Positions 31,443 through 41,027 are shown, counted from the stretch's first letter. The stretch is 64,000 nt of DNA from Thiomicrorhabdus sp. zzn3 (GCF_029767755.1 NZ_JARUQS010000001.1:1364001-1428000), one strand, 5' to 3'. Notes: generated from the sequence alone by a model not told the origin. Made by a program: numbers and translations.

Positions 31443-32516
31443 TTACAAAGCGGCAACGACGGCATCCCCCATTTCCGAACAGGTCACTTGAGTACAGCCT
31501 TCAGACCAAATATCCCCGGTACGCAGGCCTTGATCCAACACTTTAGAAATCGCATCTTCAATCTTAACGGCCAGATCTTCACGTCCCAGAGAGTAACGCA
31601 ACATCATCGCTGCTGACAGAATGGTCGCCAATGGGTTGGCTTTGTTTTGACCGGCAATATCTGGAGCTGAACCGTGGCTAGGCTCGTACATCCCTTTATT
31701 ATTTTCATCCAGAGAGGCAGACGCCAACATACCGATCGAACCGGTTAGCATCGACGCTTCGTCAGACAGGATGTCACCGAACATATTACCGGTTACCATC
31801 ACGTCGAACTGCTTTGGATTGAGCACCAACTGCATGGCCGCGTTATCAACATACATATGTTTTACTTCAACTTCCGGATACTCTTTGGCCACTTCATCCA
31901 CAACTTCGCGCCACATTTCAGTCACTTCCAGAACATTGGCTTTATCCACCGAAGTCAGCTTCTTGTTGCGCTTCATCGCAGCCTGGAAAGCCACATGAGC
32001 AATCCGCTTCACTTCCGACTCAGAATAGACATAAGTGTTGTAACCTTGGCGTTCACCGTTTTCCAGGGTGCGAATACCACGTGGCTGACCAAAGTAGATC
32101 CCACCGGTTAACTCACGAACGATAAGGATATCCAGGCCGGCTACAATCTCGGGCTTTAAAGTCGAAGCAGAAGCCAGTTGCGGGAAAAGCACCGCAGGAC
32201 GCAGGTTGGCAAACAACCCCATCTCTTTGCGCAAACGCAACAGACCTTTCTCAGGACGTACAGAAATATCCAGCGACTCCCACTTGTACCCCCCCACGGC
32301 ACCAAGCAAAACGGCGTCTGCATTGTGCGCTTTATCCATGGTCTCATCCGCCAGAGGAACGCCATGAACATCATAAGCCGCTCCACCCACCAGATCTTCT
32401 TCCATCGCAATATCCAAACCATCCGTTTCGACAAGCTTGTTTAAAACCTTCACCGCTTCTGCAGTAATTTCAGGGCCAATGCCGTCACCAGGAAGAATCA
32501 ATACATTTTTAGTCAT
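31443..32516 (-). CDS. leuB: 3-isopropylmalate dehydrogenase
   Basis: Oxidatively decarboxylates 3-isopropylmalate in leucine synthesis. Visible are [20 protein letters not shown] at the start, the substrate arginines around [21 protein letters not shown], the metal-binding aspartates in [13 protein letters not shown], and the NAD site [13 protein letters not shown]. The 357 residues are full length. Preceded by leuD with a 100-base gap that lacks a clear terminator. Confidence 0.98.
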   Translation of the reverse strand: MTKNVLILPGDGIGPEITAEAVKVLNKLVETDGLDIAMEEDLVGGAAYDVHGVPLADETMDKAHNADAVLLGAVGGYKWESLDISVRPEKGLLRLRKEMGLFANLRPAVLFPQLASASTLKPEIVAGLDILIVRELTGGIYFGQPRGIRTLENGERQGYNTYVYSESEVKRIAHVAFQAAMKRNKKLTSVDKANVLEVTEMWREVVDEVAKEYPEVEVKHMYVDNAAMQLVLNPKQFDVMVTGNMFGDILSDEASMLTGSIGMLASASLDENNKGMYEPSHGSAPDIAGQNKANPLATILSAAMMLRYSLGREDLAVKIEDAISKVLDQGLRTGDIWSEGCTQVTCSEMGDAVVAAL

Positions 32517-32616
32517 TCGTAAAATCTCATTCTTTGTTTTAACTATCGAGTAAATAAAACTCGGAAATGTTTATATTTCATTGAAAAAAGGCTTTTTAAC
32601 GCCCTACTTTCTCAAA

Positions 32617-33258
32617 CTAGTTTGCATACAGCCAAGGTTTAGTCGCCTTACGGTTCTCTTCGTACGCTTTAATCTCTTCAGAGTGCTGTAACGTCAGACC
32701 GATATCATCCAAACCGTTTAACAAACAGTGCTTACGGAAACTATCGACATCAAACTCAATCGCATCCCCATTTGGCTTAATAATCTTCTGTTCCGCAAGG
32801 TCAATCGTCAGCTGATACCCTTCATTGGCGAAGGTTTCATTAAACAGTTCATCCACCACTTTTTCATCCAAAATGATTGGCAGAATGCCGTTTTTAAAGC
32901 TGTTATTAAAGAAAATATCCGCAAAGCTCGGTGCAATAATCACATCAAAACCATAGTCTTTCAGTGCCCATGGTGCATGCTCACGACTGGAACCGCAGCC
33001 AAAATTTTCACGTGCTAACAGAATCTTAGCGCCTTGATAACGCGGCTGATTCAACACGAAATCTTTACGCAACGGACGCTTGGAGTTATCCGCGTCCGGC
33101 TGACCTACATCTTCATAACGCCACTCATCAAACAAGTTCGGACCGAAACCGGTACGCTTGATTGATTTCAAAAACTGTTTGGGAATGATCGCATCCGTAT
33201 CGACATTCGCGCGATCCATTGGTGCCACAATAGCGGTCATTTTTACAAACTTATCCAT
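32617..33258 (-). CDS. leuD: 3-isopropylmalate dehydratase small subunit
   Basis: Swivelling domain of isopropylmalate isomerase. The 213 residues include [14 protein letters not shown] near the start, the substrate-contact [15 protein letters not shown] and [16 protein letters not shown]. It follows leuC by 17 bases, so the two subunits are made together. Confidence 0.98.
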   Translation of the reverse strand: MDKFVKMTAIVAPMDRANVDTDAIIPKQFLKSIKRTGFGPNLFDEWRYEDVGQPDADNSKRPLRKDFVLNQPRYQGAKILLARENFGCGSSREHAPWALKDYGFDVIIAPSFADIFFNNSFKNGILPIILDEKVVDELFNETFANEGYQLTIDLAEQKIIKPNGDAIEFDVDSFRKHCLLNGLDDIGLTLQHSEEIKAYEENRKATKPWLYAN

Positions 33259-33275
33259 CTTCGACTCCCCAAGGC

Positions 33276-34691
33276 TTACAAATAATCACGCACATCAACA
33301 AAATGGCCTGCTACCGCCGCAGCCGCCGCCATCTCAGGACTGACCAGGTGGGTACGTCCACCCGCCCCCTGACGCCCTTCGAAGTTACGGTTCGAAGTGG
33401 AAGCACAGTGCTTGCCGCTCGGCAGACGATCGGCGTTCATGGCCAAACACATTGAACACCCCGGGTTTCGCCACTCAAAACCGGCCTCAACAAAGATTTT
33501 ATCCAGGCCTTCCGCTTCGGCCTGCTGCTTAACCAAGCCTGAACCCGGCACGGCAATGGCCAACTCCACTTTATCGGAAATCTTTTTGCCTTTAAGCACA
33601 TTGGCCGCCGCGCGCAAGTCTTCAATACGCGAATTGGTACAGGAGCCGATAAACACATACTCCACTGGAATATCTTTAATCGCCGTACCCGCTTCCAAGC
33701 CCATGTATTTTAAAGCGTTACGAATAGAGGTCGCTTTAACCGGATCGCTCTCTTGGTCCGGATCAGGAATAATGCCGTCCACATCGAGCACCATCTCCGG
33801 TGACGTTCCCCAAGAGACTTGAGGTTGGATCTCAGAACCGTCGATTTCAATGACCTTATCAAAAACGGCATCATCATCGGAACGCAGCTCTTTCCACGCT
33901 TCTACCGCCTGATCCCACAACTCGCCTTTTGGCGCATACGGACGGCCTTTCACATATTCGATGGTCTTTTCGTCCACTCCGACCAGGCCGACACGCGCGC
34001 CACCTTCGATCGCCATATTACACACGGTCATACGTCCTTCAATCGACATGTCACGGAACACCTGACCGCCGAACTCCATCGCATAACCGGTACCGCCAGC
34101 GGTACCGATTTTACCGATAATCGCCAAAATCACGTCTTTTGGGGTCACACCCGGCTTGAGCTGACCGTCCACTTTGACCAGCATGTTTTTCATTTTCTTT
34201 TGGATCAAGCACTGGGTCGCCAAAACATGCTCAACCTCTGAAGTACCAATACCGTGAGCCAATGCACCCAAAGCACCGTGAGTGGCGGTATGCGAATCAC
34301 CGCACACCAGAGTTGTGCCCGGCAAGGTCATGCCTTCTTCAGGCCCCACTACGTGAACGATCCCTTGGCGTGGATCTCCCATACCAAACTCGGTAATTCC
34401 GAACTCTTTGGTATTCATGCCTAGCGTCTGTACCTGAATGCGCGAAACTGGGTCTTCGATCGTATCCACACCACCTTTGAGCTCTGTAGTGGGCACATTG
34501 TGATCGCAGGTGGCAAGATTGGCTTCAACGCGCCAAGGCTTACGATGCGCAAGGCGCAAGCCTTCAAACGCCTGAGGAGAGGTGACTTCGTGAAGCAGTT
34601 GACGATCGATATAAATCAATGCTGTGCCATCTTCTTCCTGACGTACCACATGGTCGTCCCACAATTTGTCGTATAAAGTCTTTCCTGACAT
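33276..34691 (-). CDS. leuC: 3-isopropylmalate dehydratase large subunit
   Basis: Aconitase-family subunit carrying the [4Fe-4S] cluster of isopropylmalate isomerase. The cluster cysteines are in [14 protein letters not shown] and [12 protein letters not shown]; the substrate-binding [15 protein letters not shown] is near residue 130. A GTG at 34709 could add six residues, but the family start [14 protein letters not shown] corresponds to the ATG at 34691. leuA is not next to it in this window. Confidence 0.97.
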   Translation of the reverse strand: MSGKTLYDKLWDDHVVRQEEDGTALIYIDRQLLHEVTSPQAFEGLRLAHRKPWRVEANLATCDHNVPTTELKGGVDTIEDPVSRIQVQTLGMNTKEFGITEFGMGDPRQGIVHVVGPEEGMTLPGTTLVCGDSHTATHGALGALAHGIGTSEVEHVLATQCLIQKKMKNMLVKVDGQLKPGVTPKDVILAIIGKIGTAGGTGYAMEFGGQVFRDMSIEGRMTVCNMAIEGGARVGLVGVDEKTIEYVKGRPYAPKGELWDQAVEAWKELRSDDDAVFDKVIEIDGSEIQPQVSWGTSPEMVLDVDGIIPDPDQESDPVKATSIRNALKYMGLEAGTAIKDIPVEYVFIGSCTNSRIEDLRAAANVLKGKKISDKVELAIAVPGSGLVKQQAEAEGLDKIFVEAGFEWRNPGCSMCLAMNADRLPSGKHCASTSNRNFEGRQGAGGRTHLVSPEMAAAAAVAGHFVDVRDYL

Positions 34692-34732
34692 TGCTTTAAC
34701 CCAATTCACGTAAATTTTAAAAATAGTTGCAA

Positions 34733-34760
34733 ATTATATCATTTCAGACCCGTGTCTAAA
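34733..34760 (-). promoter_or_regulatory. Probable sigma-70 promoter for leuCDB
   Basis: On the minus strand an extended -10, TGATATAAT (TATAAT at 34733-34738), is preceded after 16 bases by TTTAGA (34755-34760). It lies about 40 bases before the leuC start, in the divergent leuC-queE spacer. No leader peptide or attenuator was found in the short leader. Confidence 0.5.
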
Positions 34761-34800
34761 TAGTAAAATACGCCTAAGATTCGACAGAGACGACAATAAA

Positions 34801-35454
34801 ATGGGTTATTCAGTCAAAGAGGTTTTTTACTCGCTGCAAGGAGAGGGATTTCACAGTGGCCGCCCGGCGATCTTTTGCCGCCTGAGCCAATGCAACCTAT
34901 GGACCGGACGCGAACAGGACCGCGATAAAGCCGTCTGTCAATTCTGCGACACCGACTTTATCGGCACCGACGGACAGAATGGTGGCCGCTTCGACAACGC
35001 CGAATCACTTTGCCAACACCTGCTGCTGTTTTGGCCGCAAAACAAAGAAGACGGCTCTCCCTCCCCATTTGTGGTTCTCACCGGTGGCGAACCGCTACTG
35101 CAAGTAGATCAAGTTCTCGTAGACACCCTGCACCAGCATGGTTTTGAAATTGCCATTGAAACCAACGGCACCAAACACGCACCAGATGGCATCGACTGGG
35201 TGTGCGTCAGCCCCAAAGCAGGCGCCCCGCTGCTACTGGATCACGGCGATGAGCTAAAACTGGTCTATCCCCAGCCTCAGCTGCAGCCGGAAAAGCTAGC
35301 GCACCTGGATTTTGAGCATTTTTATTTGCAGCCAATGGATGACAAGAATCCGCAAATTAGCCAAGAAAACATTCGCCAAGCGGTTAACTACTGCCTGCAA
35401 CACCCTCAATGGAAACTGAGCCTGCAGACCCATAAGCTGCTCGGCATTGACTAA
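34801..35454 (+). CDS. queE: 7-carboxy-7-deazaguanine synthase QueE (radical SAM)
   Basis: Radical SAM enzyme that contracts carboxytetrahydropterin to 7-carboxy-7-deazaguanine, for queuosine tRNA modification. The N-terminus YSVKEVFYSLQGEGFHSG is typical. The cluster motif is of the longer C-x14-C-x2-C type found in the E. coli branch, within residues about 31-49 (ending CQFC). GGEPLLQ follows near residue 98. The 217 residues fit. It is divergent from leuC; no other que gene is in the window. Confidence 0.96.
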   Translation: MGYSVKEVFYSLQGEGFHSGRPAIFCRLSQCNLWTGREQDRDKAVCQFCDTDFIGTDGQNGGRFDNAESLCQHLLLFWPQNKEDGSPSPFVVLTGGEPLLQVDQVLVDTLHQHGFEIAIETNGTKHAPDGIDWVCVSPKAGAPLLLDHGDELKLVYPQPQLQPEKLAHLDFEHFYLQPMDDKNPQISQENIRQAVNYCLQHPQWKLSLQTHKLLGID

Positions 35455-35527
35455 CACGCAGACGACAAACTGATCAGGCCCGTTGAATTTCAGATTTCAT
35501 TTCACCACACAGACTTCCTTAATCACT

Positions 35528-36766
35528 ATGAACCACACCAACACCTTGCTTCACCACCTGAAAATCGACGGTCTGACCCATGACGGTCGCGGCGTCGGCA
35601 AACGAGACGGCAAGGCGGTATTTGTCACGGGTGCGGTTCCCGGCGACGTGATTACGGCGCGTGTGACCAATTCACAAGCCAAATTTGACGAAGCGGACTT
35701 GGTTGAGGTGGAAACGGCTTCACCCGATCGCGTAGAGCCTTTTTGCGACATGTATGCCCAGTGCGGCGGCTGCCAGCTTCAACACCTCGACATTAACGCG
35801 CAACGCCATTGGAAGCACGAAAACTTCATCAAACGCTTGATGCAATCGGTCAATGCCCAGGCCTGCCAAGTTTTACCCCCGATTGTCGGCCAAGACACCC
35901 AATACCGACGCCGCGCCCGCTTTGGACTCGCCATTAACAAACAGGACAAACAGCCGCGTCTGGGCTTTCGCCAAAAAGCCTCCGAGGAGCTGGTTGACAT
36001 CCAGCAGTGTCCAATCCTGACACCGGTGCTCAATCAGGTACTGGCCAATGAACGGGAAAATTTACTGAAAACGGCCAGCCGCGCCTACAAAGAGATCCCT
36101 CTGGTGGAGGCCGACAATGGCGTTTTCGGTCTACCAACGCCAACTAAAGAAGAACCGTTTTATGCTCTCGGCCCACTCCAGCTGCACTTCCCGGCCGACG
36201 GGTTTATCCAAATCAACCGCGAAATCAACCAGAAAATGGTCGCTCAAGCCCTACAGTGGCTCGAACTGTCTCCAACCCATCAGGTGCTTGACCTGTTTTG
36301 CGGCGTAGGCAACTTTACCCTGCCGATCGCACAACACGCTGAATCCGTTGTGGGCGTGGAAGGACTGGAGACACTGGTGAACACCGCCGCAGAAAATGCG
36401 CACAATAACCAACTTAAAAACACCGCTTTTTATAAAGCAGATCTATTCAAAGAAAGTCAAAACCGCGCTTGGTTCAAGCAAAAAACATACGATCGCATTC
36501 TCCTCGACCCAGGCCGCCAGGGCGCCTTACAAATCTGCAAAGAGCTTAACCAACTAAAAGCGGAGCTGATTGTCTATGTGTCGTGCAATGCCGCCACCCT
36601 TATCCGTGATGTACAAGCTTTGGAAAAAAGCGGCTACCACTTGACCAAAGCCGGTTTAATCGACATGTTCCCACACACCACCCACACCGAAGTCATGGTG
36701 CAACTCAAACGCAGCAAAAAACCGCTCAAGTCCGGCAAGCCGAAACGCCGGAAATTGCAATTCTAG
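35528..36766 (+). CDS. rlmD: 23S rRNA (uracil(1939)-C(5))-methyltransferase RlmD
   Basis: Methylates U1939 of 23S rRNA. It has an N-terminal TRAM domain (DGLTHDGRGVGKRDGKAVFV), the [4Fe-4S] cysteines in CDMYAQCGGCQLQH plus CPIL further on, the SAM loop LDLFCGVGNFTLPIA and the catalytic Cys in VYVSCNAATLIRDV. The frame is open from 35483, but MNHTNTLLHHLKIDGL at 35528 matches the family better. No clear Shine-Dalgarno is seen for either. Length 412 residues. Confidence 0.96.
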   Translation: MNHTNTLLHHLKIDGLTHDGRGVGKRDGKAVFVTGAVPGDVITARVTNSQAKFDEADLVEVETASPDRVEPFCDMYAQCGGCQLQHLDINAQRHWKHENFIKRLMQSVNAQACQVLPPIVGQDTQYRRRARFGLAINKQDKQPRLGFRQKASEELVDIQQCPILTPVLNQVLANERENLLKTASRAYKEIPLVEADNGVFGLPTPTKEEPFYALGPLQLHFPADGFIQINREINQKMVAQALQWLELSPTHQVLDLFCGVGNFTLPIAQHAESVVGVEGLETLVNTAAENAHNNQLKNTAFYKADLFKESQNRAWFKQKTYDRILLDPGRQGALQICKELNQLKAELIVYVSCNAATLIRDVQALEKSGYHLTKAGLIDMFPHTTHTEVMVQLKRSKKPLKSGKPKRRKLQF

Positions 36767-36809
36767 ATTACTTACAAACACTTACCTCCTTCTACACCGC
36801 TTTTTATTC

Positions 36810-36837
36810 TTGAAAAAAAGCGCGGTTCTGTTATAGT
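36810..36837 (+). promoter_or_regulatory. Sigma-70 promoter of the metal ABC transporter operon
   Basis: TTGAAA (36810-36815), a 16-base spacer and TATAGT (36832-36837) make a good vegetative promoter about 95 bases before the transporter gene. Expected transcription start is near 36844. Two palindromes overlap or follow the -10 element. Confidence 0.6.
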
Positions 36838-36846
36838 TTCACTATA
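36832..36846. promoter_or_regulatory. Palindrome TATAG-N5-CTATA over the -10 (possible Zur- or Fur-family operator)
   Basis: A perfect inverted repeat TATAG TTTCA CTATA overlaps the -10 of the transporter promoter, so a bound protein would block RNA polymerase. It shares GTTATAG with Zur-type boxes but the centre differs. Its regulator is unknown. Confidence 0.4.
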
Positions 36847-36849
36847 TTT

Positions 36850-36863
36850 TTAGTTAAGGCTAA
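36850..36863. promoter_or_regulatory. Palindrome TTAG-N6-CTAA (possible DtxR/MntR-type operator)
   Basis: TTAGTTAAGGCTAA lies just after the expected transcription start. The outer half-sites TTAG/CTAA match the ends of DtxR-family operators (consensus TTAGGTTAGCCTAACCTAA). Its significance comes from the operon itself encoding a DtxR/MntR-like domain fused to a permease. Confidence 0.45.
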
Positions 36864-36930
36864 TTTTTTAATTAGAAACAACTTAGAAACTGAAAAAACA
36901 TCCCAAACAACAACAGGCCTGCCATACACG

Positions 36931-37908
36931 ATGATCACTCTTTTACTCAAGACACCAGCCTCCATCCAATGGTTTAGCAGACACATCATCCGGAATCGCA
37001 AAACAGTGCATCAGCTAATCCTGTTTGTGATCGCCCCGTTCCTGCTGTCCTTTAGCTGGAGCGCAAATGCACAGCTCAATATCGTCACCACCACAGGTAT
37101 GATTGCTGACTTAACTCAAAACATTGGCGGAGACAAAGTCAAAGTCACCGCTCTGATGAGCAGCGGCGTCGATCCTCACCTTTACAAAGCTACTCAAGGC
37201 GATTTGCGCAAGCTGCTGCGCGCCGACCTGATTTTTTATAACGGACTGCACTTGGAAGGCAAAATGCAGGACGTATTTGAGAAAATGGCGCGTAAAAAAC
37301 CGGTATACGCCATCTCGGCTGAACTGCCGCCAGAACGCTTGCGTCACTTTGACACCCACCCGGATCCGCACATCTGGTTTGATGTGCAACTTTGGAAACA
37401 GGCCGGTCAATACATTTTAAAGATGTTGAGTCAACACCAACCCGATGCCCGAAAAAGCTTTGAACATAACGCCCAACGTTATTTTCAACAGCTTGACGAT
37501 CTGGATCAGTGGGTACGCCAACAAATGGCAACCATTCCGCAGAATCAGCGCATCTTGATTACCGCACATGACGCGTTCGGCTATTTTGGACAGGCCTACT
37601 CGGTTAAAGTGATGGGACTGCAAGGCATCAGCACCGCGGCTGAATTTGGCCTGCAAGACATGAAACAGCTCAAAGACGTGATTGTTAACAACGGGGTTAA
37701 AGCGGTCTTTGTTGAATCGAGCGTCTCGCCGCGTTTTATTGAATCTTTGATGAAAGGGGTTCGCGCCGAAGGCCATGAACTGAAAATCGGTGGCGAACTC
37801 TATTCGGATGCCATGGGGTTGCCTGGCACCCCTGAAGGCCATTATCTTGGTATGGTTCGTCACAATGTCAACACTCTGGTTCACGCTCTAAGTGGAGAAG
37901 CCCAATGA
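36931..37908 (+). CDS. Metal ABC transporter substrate-binding protein (TroA/ZnuA cluster A-I)
   Basis: Periplasmic Mn/Zn-binding component of an ABC importer. A long basic N-region precedes a hydrophobic signal core ending SANA, with cleavage likely before QLNIV. A GTG at codon 27 (VHQLILF) could be the real start. Metal ligands can be placed at H83 (GVDPHLY), H147 (PDPHIWFD), H213 (ITAHDAFGYF) and D293 (LYSDAMG). This His3-Asp set is that of Treponema TroA, which takes Zn or Mn, while Mn-specific PsaA/MntC proteins have Glu at the third place. There is no His-rich loop as in ZnuA. First gene of the four-gene operon; overlaps the ATPase by four bases. Confidence 0.92.
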   Translation: MITLLLKTPASIQWFSRHIIRNRKTVHQLILFVIAPFLLSFSWSANAQLNIVTTTGMIADLTQNIGGDKVKVTALMSSGVDPHLYKATQGDLRKLLRADLIFYNGLHLEGKMQDVFEKMARKKPVYAISAELPPERLRHFDTHPDPHIWFDVQLWKQAGQYILKMLSQHQPDARKSFEHNAQRYFQQLDDLDQWVRQQMATIPQNQRILITAHDAFGYFGQAYSVKVMGLQGISTAAEFGLQDMKQLKDVIVNNGVKAVFVESSVSPRFIESLMKGVRAEGHELKIGGELYSDAMGLPGTPEGHYLGMVRHNVNTLVHALSGEAQ

Positions 37909-38705
37909 ATTCAAGCCTTGTGTCGGCTCAACCGCCGATTCGCGTCACCAACCTGAGCATGCGCTATCACTATAAGCCGGTACTGACCGACGTCAGTTTC
38001 GAGATTCCGGAAGGTAAAACCATCGCCATTATCGGTCCGAACGGGGCGGGAAAATCCACCCTGCTCAAAGGCATGATGGAACTCGAACCGCTGATTGAAG
38101 GCCAGGTGGAATTCTTTGGCCAGCCACTGGCCAACAAACGCCTGACTACGGCGTATGTACCGCAGCGTGAAGAGATCGACTGGGATTTTCCAATCGATGT
38201 AATGGATGTGGTGTTGATGGGGCGTCACGGCCAATTGAAATTTTGGCAACGCCCCAGTGCGCAAGATAAACAGATTGCGGAACAGGCCTTAAAAGATTTG
38301 AAAATGTGGGAATTCCGTGACCGACAGATCAGTCAACTCTCCGGCGGACAGCAACAGCGCGTGTTTTTGGCACGCGCTCTGGCGCAGCAGGCCAACCTGT
38401 ATCTAATGGATGAACCTTTTGCCGGCGTCGACATGGCCACCGAAAAAGCGATTATTGGGCTTTTCCATACCCTTAAGGCGCAAGGTAAAACCATTGTCTG
38501 CGTGCATCATGACCTGAACACCGTTGACACCTACTTTGATTGGGTCTTGATGATTAACGCGCGTTTAGTTGCCGCCGGCCCGGTAGAAACCACCCTGACA
38601 CCGGAAAATCTGCAAAAAACCTTCGGCAGCCGACTGTCACTGCTCAACGACCTCACCGAAACCATGTACCGTACCCGCCTGAATCAGGCGCACGATCACG
38701 ACTAG
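37905..38705 (+). CDS. Metal ABC transporter ATP-binding protein
   Basis: Cytoplasmic ATPase of the Mn/Zn importer. The 266 residues contain Walker A IGPNGAGKSTLLKG, the Q-loop in VPQREEIDW (a motif typical of the ZnuC/MntB/TroB group), signature LSGGQQQR, Walker B LYLMDEPFAGVD and the switch His in CVHHDLN. It overlaps the binding-protein gene and precedes the permease gene by 9 bases. Confidence 0.96.
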   Translation: MNSSLVSAQPPIRVTNLSMRYHYKPVLTDVSFEIPEGKTIAIIGPNGAGKSTLLKGMMELEPLIEGQVEFFGQPLANKRLTTAYVPQREEIDWDFPIDVMDVVLMGRHGQLKFWQRPSAQDKQIAEQALKDLKMWEFRDRQISQLSGGQQQRVFLARALAQQANLYLMDEPFAGVDMATEKAIIGLFHTLKAQGKTIVCVHHDLNTVDTYFDWVLMINARLVAAGPVETTLTPENLQKTFGSRLSLLNDLTETMYRTRLNQAHDHD

Positions 38706-38714
38706 GCGGCGCAG

Positions 38715-40094
38715 ATGCAAGCTGAATTCGAACTGTTAAACGCGCCCGGTTCCTGGGAACTGTGGCTGGAATTCTGGCGTTTTGAGGACATGAATGCCCT
38801 ATGGGTACTCAGCGGCAGCATCCTGCTGGGCATCAGTGCCTCGGTGATTGGAGCTTTCGCTTTTTTACGCCGCCGCTCCCTAATCGGCGATGCACTGGCA
38901 CACGCGGCTCTGCCCGGTGTGATGAGCGCCTTTCTGCTGTTTCAAACTCGTGATCCGGTGGTGATGTTTCTCGGTGCCGTGGTCAGCAGCTTTGCCGGTT
39001 TTTTTATGATTGATTGGCTACCCAAGCATACCAAGATCAAAGCCGATGCCGCTCTCGCGATTACCCTATCGTTCTTTTTTGCGCTCGGTCTCATGCTGCT
39101 CTCCTATATCCAAGGACTGAATGTCGAGAACAAGAGCGGCCTGGATAAAATTCTGTTTGGACAAGCCGCAGCCATGAGCCAACAAGACATCACCCTGTTG
39201 ATGTATGTGACGGTGTTTATTCTGCTCGTTGTCACCCTGCTTTTCCAAAAACTGCGCCTGATCGCCTTCAACCTTAATTATGCGCGTACCCTGGGCATTC
39301 CGGTGCGTTTCTACGAATTCACCTTAGCCTTACTGATCGTCATGTCAGTCGTCGTAGGCCTGCAACTGGTGGGGGTCGTTTTGATGGCGGCGGTTCTGCT
39401 GACTCCGGTGGCGGCGGCGCGTTTTTGGAGCAATCAGCTAACGACCATTCTTGTGGTTGCCGGGGGGCTCGGCGCTTTCAGCGCTATCATCAGCACGCAG
39501 ATTTCCTATCTCGCTCCTGCAATGCCAACCGGCCCTTGGATGGTGGTCAGCTTAGCGTTGCTGTTTATTATTTCCCTGTTGTTCGCGCCGCAACGCGGAC
39601 TGGTGCATCGTTACCTACAGCAGAGGGCACTGCGCTTTAAAGTGGCACAGGAAAACATTCTACGTACGCTGTATAAGCTTTATGAACGCGGCGACTTTCA
39701 GCAACGACCGTTCAATATTGGGGATATTCAAGCGCTGCGAGCCATGCCGACCAATGCCCTGAAAAAAACCTTGAAGCGTCTCTGCCAGCAACAATTGATC
39801 GAAGACTCCGTGAACGGTTTCCGTCTGACCGAAGCAGGCTTGCAACAGGCTCAGCAATTAACCCGGCGCCACCGACTGTGGGAAAACTACTTGAATGAAC
39901 AGATGGATCTGCCGCCGGATCAAGTACACACTCAGGCGGAACGCATCGAACACCTGCTGACGGAAGAACAGGAACAACAACTGGAAATGGAACTGGCCAA
40001 CCCGCACTTCGATCCACACGGCCGCGATATCCCGCAAGGCGACGCGGAACGTCAACCCGGCGTGAAAGCACAAGGAGGCAAACATGATCAGTGA
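38715..40094 (+). CDS. Metal ABC transporter permease fused to a C-terminal DtxR/MntR-like repressor domain
   Basis: Residues about 1-300 are an ABC-3 family permease with eight or nine helices (RRRSLIGDALAHAALPGV, then LKLIAFNLNYARTLGIPV-like). From about 311 to 440 the protein is soluble: a winged helix-turn-helix (QENILRTLYKLYERGDF to DSVNGFRLTEAGLQQA), then a helix pair like the DtxR metal-binding and dimerisation domain. By eye the DtxR/MntR ligands H386, E390, H405, E409, E412 and H413 are kept. E409 replaces DtxR Cys102, as in Mn-sensing MntR. The N-terminal MntR ligands (Asp8, Glu11) are not matched (Asn and Arg). Such a fusion is known for chlamydial YtgCR. It overlaps the next permease by 11 bases. 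Confidence 0.9.
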   Translation: MQAEFELLNAPGSWELWLEFWRFEDMNALWVLSGSILLGISASVIGAFAFLRRRSLIGDALAHAALPGVMSAFLLFQTRDPVVMFLGAVVSSFAGFFMIDWLPKHTKIKADAALAITLSFFFALGLMLLSYIQGLNVENKSGLDKILFGQAAAMSQQDITLLMYVTVFILLVVTLLFQKLRLIAFNLNYARTLGIPVRFYEFTLALLIVMSVVVGLQLVGVVLMAAVLLTPVAAARFWSNQLTTILVVAGGLGAFSAIISTQISYLAPAMPTGPWMVVSLALLFIISLLFAPQRGLVHRYLQQRALRFKVAQENILRTLYKLYERGDFQQRPFNIGDIQALRAMPTNALKKTLKRLCQQQLIEDSVNGFRLTEAGLQQAQQLTRRHRLWENYLNEQMDLPPDQVHTQAERIEHLLTEEQEQQLEMELANPHFDPHGRDIPQGDAERQPGVKAQGGKHDQ

Positions 40095-40983
40095 TCTGTG
40101 GATTTTGGCAACCGCCTCCTTGGTGGCCGTCGCCTGCTCGATGGTCGGCAGTTTCTTGATTTTACGCCGCCAATCCCTGCTGGGAGATGCCATCAGTCAC
40201 TCGGTACTGCTCGGCATTGTGCTCGCCTTTCTAGCCACCGATTCCCGCTCTCTGCCGGTCATGCTCAGCGGGGCGGTGTTGATCGGCCTGACCACCGCCT
40301 GGCTCAGCGACCAGCTGCACAAAACCGGACAGCTGCAAAGCGATGCCAGTATCGGCATTGTCTTCACCCTGTTTTTTGCCGTTGGCGTCATCCTAATTTC
40401 ACTGTATGCAGGCGACATTGACCTCGACCAGGAATGCGTCCTCTACGGGGAGATCGCTTTCGTGCCTTTTGACACGGTGATTTGGGGCGACCTCAAAACC
40501 GGCATCGACCTTGGTCCACGTGCGTTTTGGATGATCCTGATCGTTTTTGCCGCGGTGTTGGCGAGCGTTGTGGTGTTTTACCAACGTTTACAGACTGTCA
40601 CTTTTCACCCAACCCTAGCAGTCTCTTTGGGCATCAATGTGGTGTTCTGGCACTATTTCATGATGACGCTGGTATCGATGACCACCGTCGCCTCGTTCGA
40701 TGCGGTCGGTGCGATTCTGGTGGTTGCACTGCTGGTAATTCCGGCCAGTACGGCTTACCTTCTGGCCAAATCCCTGAAACAGATGTTGTGGATGGCGGCG
40801 GGCTTCGCCGAGCTGGCGGTGCTCATCGGCTATGCGCTGGCCTTCTGGCTGGACAGCTCAATCTCAGCGTCCATTGCGGTCAGCGCGGGAATAGTGTTGT
40901 TGGCCGTCGTGGTGCAGCAGCAGTTCTACCAGCGGCGCTTGCGCACCCAGACCGCAATCCAATCGCCCCTCTCTGCAAACTAA
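40084..40983 (+). CDS. Metal ABC transporter permease, second subunit
   Basis: A 299-residue ABC-3 permease with about eight helices, containing RRQSLLGDAISHSVLLGI and SLGINVVFWHYFMM. It pairs with the preceding longer permease to form a heterodimeric channel, as TroC/TroD do. It lacks the regulatory extension. The gene ends 44 bases before the stop of the convergent HAD gene. A copy of CAGGCCTGTTCA lies in this gap. Confidence 0.95.
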   Translation: MISDLWILATASLVAVACSMVGSFLILRRQSLLGDAISHSVLLGIVLAFLATDSRSLPVMLSGAVLIGLTTAWLSDQLHKTGQLQSDASIGIVFTLFFAVGVILISLYAGDIDLDQECVLYGEIAFVPFDTVIWGDLKTGIDLGPRAFWMILIVFAAVLASVVVFYQRLQTVTFHPTLAVSLGINVVFWHYFMMTLVSMTTVASFDAVGAILVVALLVIPASTAYLLAKSLKQMLWMAAGFAELAVLIGYALAFWLDSSISASIAVSAGIVLLAVVVQQQFYQRRLRTQTAIQSPLSAN

Positions 40984-41027
40984 CCATTTCGGCCAGAGAA
41001 AACCAAAATGAACCCGAACAGGCCTGT

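Noticed and set aside
34692-34709. GTG start for leuC at 34709
   Set aside because: No ribosome site and six extra residues not seen in the family; the ATG at 34691 fits.
36931-40983. Naming the transporter znuABC or mntABC outright
   Set aside because: The binding protein ligand set (His3-Asp) fits both Zn and Mn systems; the fused domain leans to Mn but is not proof.
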